The translations under genes were made by a program, and so were the position numbers. Of a stretch of DNA of 64,000 bases, positions 57,821-64,000 are shown piece after piece. Position 1 is the stretch's first letter; each line of letters starts with the position of its first letter. The DNA comes from Pyrenochaeta sp. MPI-SDFR-AT-0127 (taxonomy: Eukaryota; Ascomycota; Dothideomycetes; Pleosporales; Cucurbitariaceae). Location: assembly GCA_020747015.1 (NCBI GenBank), contig JAGTJM010000028.1:124001-188000 (forward strand). The letters run 5' to 3'. The notes under the pieces were generated by a model, which had not been told where the DNA came from, did not search any database, and worked only from the letters and a program-made list of their open reading frames with translations.

Positions 57821-58014
57821 GGAGGTGTACACCACACGCGGTACGCGATCACGAATACGGGCGTTGAGTAAAGCTCTCTGAAAAATGAAGCGCTGTCAAG
57901 TCTGTGGGTGTTGAGTCGTGTTTGTTTTTTAGTCTGATGGCCTACGCGCCAGCCAGGTGCGAAGGTTGGGTTGGAGTCTCAGCCTGCACTACACCTGAAC
58001 GAATCAGGGAATCC

Positions 58015-58410
58015 CTACCACTCCAACGTCAAGCTCTCCGCCCAGCTGCCCTTCTTGTCGACCTTGACCACCTCTAGTACATTTCCCTTGCCCAAATCCC
58101 CCCCATAAAAGTGAGCAAAGCAGCCTCGTCCCACCTCTTCCCACTTGATCTCGGCCTTATCCTGCTTCACTTCGCCGTCGCCATCCGTTCCTGCATTGAG
58201 CACCTCGTACTTGATCTTCAGCAGCCACAACTCTGAAACGCTGTCAAAGAACTTGTCTGCAGTGCCAGGAACCTGTTCAGATGTCGACAGATGTATGTAG
58301 CCGTCGTTGCGGTCGAGATCTGAGAGGGGAAGACGCGCGGGGAGAGGCGAAGGCGGGGCGGAGGGGAGGATTTTGTAGAGATAGGTTGGAGGGGGCGAAG
58401 GGGCGGACAT
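58015..58410 (-). CDS. DUF952 family protein
   Basis: Small cytosolic protein of 131 residues, single exon. The start ATG at 58410 (MSAPSPPPTYLYKILPS) is preferred; the frame upstream has only a TTG. Family signs are YLYKILPS at the start, LDRNDGYIHLSTSEQVPGTA (the conserved DGYIHLS core) and FFDSVSELWLLKIKYEVL, with a C-terminal RGCFAHFYGGDLGKGNV. DUF952 proteins are widespread in bacteria and fungi without a known reaction. It is divergent from the IPK1 gene. Confidence 0.9.
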   Translation of the reverse strand: MSAPSPPPTYLYKILPSAPPSPLPARLPLSDLDRNDGYIHLSTSEQVPGTADKFFDSVSELWLLKIKYEVLNAGTDGDGEVKQDKAEIKWEEVGRGCFAHFYGGDLGKGNVLEVVKVDKKGSWAESLTLEW

Positions 58411-58951
58411 GATGGTTGTCAATTGATATGAGAGAAGAATATGTTCTCCTATCTCCGTTCGTGAAGTTGCTCGTGAGCGTTGATGCCGGATGCCGAATGT
58501 CTAATGACAATCTCGAAGGAAACATGTTCCCCTCGCGCTGTGATTGGCCCGAAGAATATTACATGATTCACGCCATGGCCCACCACGAAGGGGCTTGGAC
58601 ACCACGAGCGCCACAAAAGTCAGCTGGCAAAGGTCATATCACTCTTCAGCATGGATGACGCTCTGTATCGCCTTGCGTCCACTTCCAGAGGGGTGGGAAA
58701 TTTTTGCAAGGAAAAGCACAGAGTTTGGCACACATACGTCATTGCCTTGACCGTGTTGTGCCTGCAATACAAAACCGTCGACGGCGCGTAACCAAAGAGC
58801 GCGCGATACGCACAGTGTATGAAAAGAGCCGGATTCTGGTTGCTGTCTAGGTGCATCGTCGCTCATCAGTTGTCTTCAACAGTAAAAGCAGGCTGGGGGT
58901 TGCGTGGAGCAATGCGCTTGCCAGAAACAAAGATAGTACCCGTCTGCTGTT
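58411..58951. promoter_or_regulatory. Divergent promoter, DUF952 and IPK1 genes
   Basis: About 540 bp between the two divergent starts. No ORF with features; no specific binding site is claimed. Confidence 0.45.
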
Positions 58952-60298
58952 ATGGCCGCCTTGCTGCTCCCTCGAATTGACTCTCCTTTCAACTCACCCT
59001 CTCACACCATCATGGCCACCACCGCTGTCCAAGTGCAGCTCACTGCGCAGGATACGAAGGACCTTCGCATGGTTGACAATGAAAAGGTCCGCTGCTGTAT
59101 CAAAGGAACCGATGATGCCCCCAAGGACTCGCTCATCACTTTCGAATATCTCAACAAAGGAGCAGCCAATGTGGTCTTTAAAATCCACCCGTGGTCACCG
59201 GGGTCTGCCAAAACCGCCTTTCTTATTGTCGAAATTGCCTTTGACGGTCTCACTGGCACCCCAGTACCTTATCAGGAGGTGGCCAACCAAGTGCTCAGGG
59301 TCAGCAGAGGCAGACACAAGCACCTGCCAGGCGAGGTCATAATTCACGGCTTTGAGACCGACATCCGACCATTATTTGTGTCTGGACAAATCACTACGCT
59401 TGTTGCTAACAACAACGACTCCTCGGCTCCTTCAGCTTCGGTCACACAAGTACCGATTACGCTTCCACGACATGATCTCGGGCAGCATCTCATGGATCAT
59501 CAAGGCCTTGTACTCCTGCAAGATGCCATGGCCTATCTTATAAGCAAGACCGAAGCTAATACATTTGAGAAAGAGAGTGGAGAAAAGAGCCCCGTACGGA
59601 CGCGCTTAGGAATACTCCTTCCGGACATGTCGCCTGCTTCTGGAGCGTCCATAACCTTGGAACTCAAGCCCAAGTGGCTTCTGCAGTCTCCTAATGCTCC
59701 CAGAGGCGCTGTGCGTTGCCGGACTTGTGCCATGCAGGTTGCCAACCCCAAGGATAGACAGACATATCTTTGCCCGTTGCGCCTGGTCGCTGGCAACAAA
59801 GAGGACCTCATCTCGTGGGCGCACCATACAGTGGGACAACAATTTAGCGCGGCTGCAGATGTCTCTGCCGACCCACCACCACAGCATCTGGTTTCATCTA
59901 TCATCGACCATTTGCTCAAATACATCACCAACGGCGATGGAAGAGCACTTCTGCACCATCTGCGCTTTCTTCAAAAAGAGCTTGATCCACAAGGTGCTCT
60001 CTACCGCGATAGCATGTACCCAAAGGACTTGTTTGACCACAATCTGCGACTAGCCATGACTTTACGAGACTGTTCATTGTTTATCAAGGTCCCTTACAAT
60101 GCCGAAGGAGCCATAGCATCTCAGATTTCTTCCAAACTTGGCGATCTGGATTTCAAATCGGCCGAAAAAATCGTCGATTGGACGCAGAAGGAACTGTCAT
60201 TGCAGGCAGAGCAGATGTATACGAAAGATATTGAAGACGACTTAGACTGCTGGTTCCCCAGGATTCGAGAGCCTTCTGCAGAAGAGACGGAGGGTTAA
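58952..60298 (+). CDS. IPK1: Inositol-pentakisphosphate 2-kinase
   Basis: Phosphorylates inositol 1,3,4,5,6-pentakisphosphate at the 2-position to phytate (InsP6), used in mRNA export and signalling; usually nuclear. Single exon, 448 residues from the first ATG. A second in-frame ATG at 59012 (MATTAVQVQL) is equally well placed and may be the true start. The N-lobe shows FEYLNKGAANVVFKI (ATP-binding loop) and KTAFLIVEIAF. The signature EIKPK appears as LELKPKWLLQSP, followed by GAVRCRTCAMQ with the Cys/His zinc-type cluster region. DPQGALYRDSMY and LAMTLRDCSLFIKVP complete the C-lobe. Confidence 0.93.
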   Translation: MAALLLPRIDSPFNSPSHTIMATTAVQVQLTAQDTKDLRMVDNEKVRCCIKGTDDAPKDSLITFEYLNKGAANVVFKIHPWSPGSAKTAFLIVEIAFDGLTGTPVPYQEVANQVLRVSRGRHKHLPGEVIIHGFETDIRPLFVSGQITTLVANNNDSSAPSASVTQVPITLPRHDLGQHLMDHQGLVLLQDAMAYLISKTEANTFEKESGEKSPVRTRLGILLPDMSPASGASITLELKPKWLLQSPNAPRGAVRCRTCAMQVANPKDRQTYLCPLRLVAGNKEDLISWAHHTVGQQFSAAADVSADPPPQHLVSSIIDHLLKYITNGDGRALLHHLRFLQKELDPQGALYRDSMYPKDLFDHNLRLAMTLRDCSLFIKVPYNAEGAIASQISSKLGDLDFKSAEKIVDWTQKELSLQAEQMYTKDIEDDLDCWFPRIREPSAEETEG

Positions 60299-62129
60299 TG
60301 AGATGGGATTATGGGTAGGGTGGATTATTATGCTGGCGTTGGTTGGAGGGTATACCCATTTCTAGTTGGATTTCGGATACCTTAAGCGGTTCCGTTTGTA
60401 ATTATCAAGTAGCAAATATATTGTTCATTCATGGATCAACGTACATGTTCATTTCACATCGCTTTCTTGGAAAAACCTAGTCCAGGGATATGGATTTCGG
60501 AGTTGCTGATTTCCGATCCATGCGAATAGCAAAGCAATGGGTCACTTCCAAAACCAGACGGTTACTTACTAAAAATATTCGTTACAAGCCTACCATACTG
60601 GATATAAAGCAAAAAAAGGGGTGACTTATTGGTAAGCACATTACGATCCTTAAAGATAAGTTCGTGAACATTTGCAGTCTAACCTTAGCCAAAGTCACAA
60701 GCGCCCTTCACGTTCGGTCCCAAATGGGGTGAGCTTTATCATCGGACCGAGAAAATGGCGGTCTCATCATTGGAAAAACGCCCTCGTATCAACGACATCA
60801 AGGAGCCTAAAGACGAGGTTAGAATTGCAAATCGCCTGCACATGAACGGAAATCCTATTTCATGCTCCACTCAAAGCAAGCCGTCAGAGCCTGGATACCA
60901 ACGCAAACAAGGCTCCGCAAAACCTTCGTCCAATCACGAAGCCTGCATCTCGCTAGAAGAGCACTCTGCGACTTAACGGACGATGGTCCATCTGGTAAGG
61001 TGTTACTAGAGACTCAATTCCGAACGCGGGCCCTTAACGGGATGGAAGTGATGGTGACCGTGCAGACTAATAACGGAGACAGAATGGAATTGATTACAGA
61101 AAAGCGAAAAGGGCTAAAAGAAACTGTCCTAGTTTCTCAGCAATTTCGAGTTTTGTAACTGACCAAGTATGAACTATAAATTTCAATATATTGGTTCACG
61201 GACAGAATGTCCTCGCGAATGAGGTTTGGTGCTATTGCGTAATCATCACTAGCAGCTCAGAATGTGTTTCCCATGCAAGCCAGACGTGAAAGAGATCGCA
61301 CAGGGTTAGTCACGGGGATGCTTCTTACACAGTTACGAAGCTGCCTCTATAGTCTCCACTTGAAGGTATGGGTAGTGGCTAAACTCCGGACTTGGTCAAA
61401 TCTGCATTCATTCGTTTAAAAGCCTTCTTCATCATAAATAGGCCATCACGACATTTGTCATGTGTCAGGAGATACAGATACCTCGGGTGGTCAAAAGCAT
61501 ATTTTGCCGATTCGTGGCCCTGGTATCTGGAACGCCGAAGTGTCCATCACACCAACCCATTCACCATGGAAGGATATGACTCGGTTTAGCCATATGTTCA
61601 GCAAACGAACGTCAGTGGTTACGTACAACATGAACAAAGAAAAAAAGAAACTGATACAGGAGGAGGGGAGACACATCCTGGAGTGTGGCTGAAAGCTAGG
61701 TGCAGAAGGCGATCGTACAAGCGACCAGGGGTGAGGTGCGGGAAATTTGTTGGACGTTATAATTCTGGCGCTACTCTGGATTGGTTTGCCGTGGATTATT
61801 AGAGCTTCGAGGAGCATTTAAACTTGCCGCTGTGCTGGAGCAAGGGAGTGGTGTCGAAGATGATTACGTTCACACTCTCTGGGTCGGATCGCGTATTCCT
61901 CGCTGGGAATTTGGTAATTCATTAAAGTGGTGGAGTTTTTTTTTTTTTGGATCCGAATATATTTTTACTTCAAAACAAAACAGATCACATTCGTTTTACC
62001 CAAACGTGCCTCCTGATCGAACTGTGAACGCCACCCAACAAACTTCGCTTAAATGCAAAGATCAGAAAGAACGCCCAAGAGTCCACAGGAACGCTAATAC
62101 AAATATTTGAAGGATACGTGTCATGGGAG
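60299..62129. other. Intergenic region with a possible small ORF
   Basis: 1.8 kb between the IPK1 gene and a convergent regulator gene. It contains one weak ORF (annotated separately), an 11-T run at 61939-61949 and otherwise no gene. A plus-strand stretch near 61805-61920 (GAFKLAAVLEQGSGVEDDYV) may be a coding relic. Confidence 0.4.
60862..61158 (+). CDS. Hypothetical 98-residue protein, doubtful
   Basis: Starts at a true ATG (MLHSKQAVRAWIPTQTRLRK) and ends at 61158. The second half, GKVLLETQFRTRALNGMEVM followed by VTVQTNNGDRMELITEKRKG, has alternating hydrophobic/charged beta-strand character rather than random composition. A plus-strand frame from an ATG at 60755 overlaps it and might be a first exon in another frame. 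No domain is recognised and no close neighbour helps. Confidence 0.3.
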   Translation: MLHSKQAVRAWIPTQTRLRKTFVQSRSLHLARRALCDLTDDGPSGKVLLETQFRTRALNGMEVMVTVQTNNGDRMELITEKRKGLKETVLVSQQFRVL

Positions 62130-63283
62130 TCATACCTGTTGTGAGATGCCACGCCACCCAATGAACCACCAAAAGTCTGTGCCCGCGAGCTCTAGAAGCT
62201 TGCAGTACTGCTTGAACAAAGCTCTGACATCTGGATCCGTTCTCTTTTTCAACATCTCAATGAACTCTGCGCTGATACCAATGGGCCACATCATGGCTGC
62301 TCTCATTGCGGGGTGCGGAGAAGTCTCTAGAGAACACTGGAGGGCTTGCCTCAGTACTTCTGTTGCATTAATGATGGCAATTTCGCGGGATGTTGACTCT
62401 TCGGTGATGGCGGTGCATGAGCCCTGGATATCGACTAGGAAAGTATAAAGCAGAGGACAGGGCTTGGGCGGATCGACAGTTGGGCGAATAATGGCTGCGA
62501 AGGGTCCCTTCTTGATCATTGGGGTTGTCTTGTCGAGGACGTAGTCCATGCCCCGCAGAAGCTGAAATGTCTCGACAAGAACATCCAGATCAAATATACG
62601 CGCATCAGCAAAAGCACTCATAACTGTCAAGGATGCTGAGACAAAGATAGCGTGGCAGTTGACTGGCCCAAGGTCAGCAAGAGCCTTGTTTAGGCTAGTA
62701 ACAGCGGCTGACTGATGCATGGAGGACAGAATGCGGAAATGGTTTGCTTTGGACGGATTGATGTACGTCAAGTGATTTGCACTGAAGGCGAGGATGCTGT
62801 GCATGAGGAAGGGGAACTTGAACGCTTCTTGAGGAACTGCGTAGCCCCAGATCTGCTTGGTATACTCGATGCCGGGTAGGGTTAGGTATGCGTGTGCGGT
62901 GAAGTGGTGCATTAATTCTAGGTCATACATCCATTGGCTAGAGGATATCTCTGTCGGTACTGAGGGAGACTCATAGTCGTGAATAAGGCTCGTGTCTGAG
63001 GAGTCCGGCAATGGGGACGGCCCGCTGTCAGAGGGTGTTCGCACGGTCGACGAAGCTTCTCTTTGAGATTGTGGCGACACGGACTCTGGGATGCGCCCAT
63101 GAGCACGCAAGAGACTGCATTCAACGCGGTACCTTGTACAGGCTCCGCATGGCCGGTTTTCGTCACACTATGCACGCTTAGCGCAAGATTTGGAGGGAAG
63201 AGAGAAGGAATGCCTACCTTGACGCGCCTCGCTTTGCACTGTGTACAACCGCTGCGGCTCTTTTTTGAGCCTAGTCGAGGCAT
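62130..63283 (-). CDS. Zn2Cys6 transcription factor, Upc2-like architecture
   Basis: Regulator of 367 residues in two exons: 63283-63218 and 63167-62130, a 50-nt intron at phase 0 inside the zinc cluster. Joined, MPRLGSKKSRSGCTQCKARR leads to a full cluster: Cys13, 16, 23, 29, 32, 39 (C-X2-C-X6-C-X5-C-X2-C-X6-C). A Ser/Pro linker precedes a helical C-terminal domain (ELMHHFTAHAYLTLPG, FPFLMHSILAFSANHLTYIN, SLTVMSAFADARIF, LLRGMDYVLDKT). This resembles sterol-uptake-control-type regulators; the sterol role is not implied. The C-terminus is uncertain: the terminal QQV-stop reads CAACAGGTATGA, a perfect donor, so a further 3' exon may exist. Divergent from a DJ-1/PfpI gene. Confidence 0.88.
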
Positions 63284-63824
63284 CGCATGGCAATTACGCG
63301 AGCTACTGCAGATGGCTGACCGGCAGTCAAAGCCACGAGTGGAGAATCGGGATGGGCGTGCCGTGTGTGATTCGAGTACGAGTGCGAGAGCGATGCTGTG
63401 TCGTGTTTCTCTCACAACCGGGTTTGTCTCTAGAACTATGATTGGTCCGCCAAGACAGCACCTTGCCCTATATTTCAGGCCGCAGCCCGTCGCCATCGCC
63501 ATCGCCACGCCCTCTCCTCCTCACTCTACCACGGAATCAATTGCTAGAACACAGACACCATAGGAAGATCTGCACTTACCGCAAAATAGTACCGGTCAAA
63601 CCAGGCACAGTACGGGTCCGTTCCTCCAGGAGTAAGCTAAGATGGTAAGACCGGCCACGGATGCGGGGTTAACCAACTGTACCGTTCCGGTGCCGACATG
63701 TAGCATAAAGATGGACTTTCGCAATGTATTCATATTCTCTATCCAGCGCCCGCTCAACGTTGATTGAACCCTGCAATTCAATTCCAGCCTTATCCACCGC
63801 GTCTTACGAACCACGTCAGCCAAC
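63284..63824. promoter_or_regulatory. Divergent promoter, regulator and DJ-1/PfpI gene
   Basis: About 540 bp between the two divergent starts. A regulator gene placed divergently to an enzyme-like gene often acts on it; this is only inference here. Confidence 0.4.
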
Positions 63825-64000
63825 ATGCCTGGCCCCTTCAAAGTAGCTGTCTACATCTACCCCGATGCCGATCTCATGGACTTCAGCGGCCCGGTCGAGA
63901 TATACTCCTGCGGGCCCTTTGACGGGCCAGCGCCCTTTCATATCACGTCGTTTGCACACCATAACCCGGTCAAGACGTCCTCGCGCGCGCTCGTCTACGT
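63825..64000 (+). CDS. DJ-1/PfpI family protein, 5' part only
   Basis: The first 58 codons of a gene cut by the window end. MPGPFKVAVYIYPDADLMDF followed by SGPVEIYSCG is the N-terminal strand-helix of the DJ-1/PfpI (class I glutamine amidotransferase-like) family, where the D-x-x-G-P-x-E segment holds the conserved Glu next to the catalytic Cys. The nucleophile-elbow Cys lies beyond the window, so activity cannot be judged. Subfamily (isonitrile hydratase-like, protease-like) is open. Confidence 0.82.
   Translation, partial: MPGPFKVAVYIYPDADLMDFSGPVEIYSCGPFDGPAPFHITSFAHHNPVKTSSRALVY

Noticed and set aside
1..64000. CRISPR array or bacterial operon features
   Set aside because: The genes are intron-containing eukaryotic genes; no regular direct-repeat array was seen.

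Overview
The window is nuclear DNA from a filamentous ascomycete (Pezizomycotina). A plant-associated dothideomycete of the Pleosporales type is my best guess. The evidence is: short GT-AG introns (mostly 46-65 nt) in almost every multi-exon gene; fungal-only families (MDM34/ERMES, Ssk1, Vma11 c', Zn2Cys6 regulators, a HET-domain gene, the DUF8032 type); CT-rich leaders; and a set of secreted proteins (M14 carboxypeptidase, GH5 mannanase, a Cys-rich effector-like protein). Exon models were built by hand from splice sites and reading frame. Family calls rest on recognised motifs, not on a database search.

Layout. 0.2-15.2 kb is a conserved housekeeping block: a DUF8032-type Q-rich protein, an acidic hypothetical protein, 3-methylcrotonyl-CoA carboxylase alpha (leucine catabolism), MDM34 (ER-mitochondria tether) and an ECM15/UPF0045 thiamine-binding-like protein. 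15.2-25.8 kb is gene-poor, looks more AT-rich by eye and is full of relics. It holds an intron-bearing tRNA-Val(AAC) with a truncated copy beside it, a frameshifted copy of a large unnamed fungal family, a LysM fragment and a degraded RG-rich ORF. Two tiny putative secreted or membrane genes also lie there, each with a phase-2 intron inside the signal peptide. 25.8-37 kb is an accessory block: a Zn2Cys6 regulator, the carboxypeptidase, the Cys-rich secreted protein, the mannanase and two more broken ORFs.

37-64 kb returns to conserved signalling and core genes: haspin kinase, the Ssk1 response regulator (HOG pathway), a PKA catalytic subunit of the class II type, V-ATPase subunit c' (VMA11), a Rom2-type Rho-GEF (cell-wall integrity), an EthD-like protein, a HET gene broken by one frameshift, a DUF952 protein, inositol-pentakisphosphate 2-kinase, a second Zn2Cys6 regulator and the 5' end of a DJ-1/PfpI gene that runs off the window.

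There is no operon-like logic, but stress and wall signalling genes (Ssk1, PKA, Rom2) sit within about 14 kb. The secreted-protein genes sit next to the relic-rich stretch, as is common for effector-bearing compartments in plant-associated fungi. I found no intact transposon, no CRISPR array and no secondary-metabolite core enzyme. The most novel items are the 333-residue Cys-rich secreted protein whose last intron donor overlaps a stop codon, and the pair of tiny split-signal-peptide genes at 18.7-19.6 kb.
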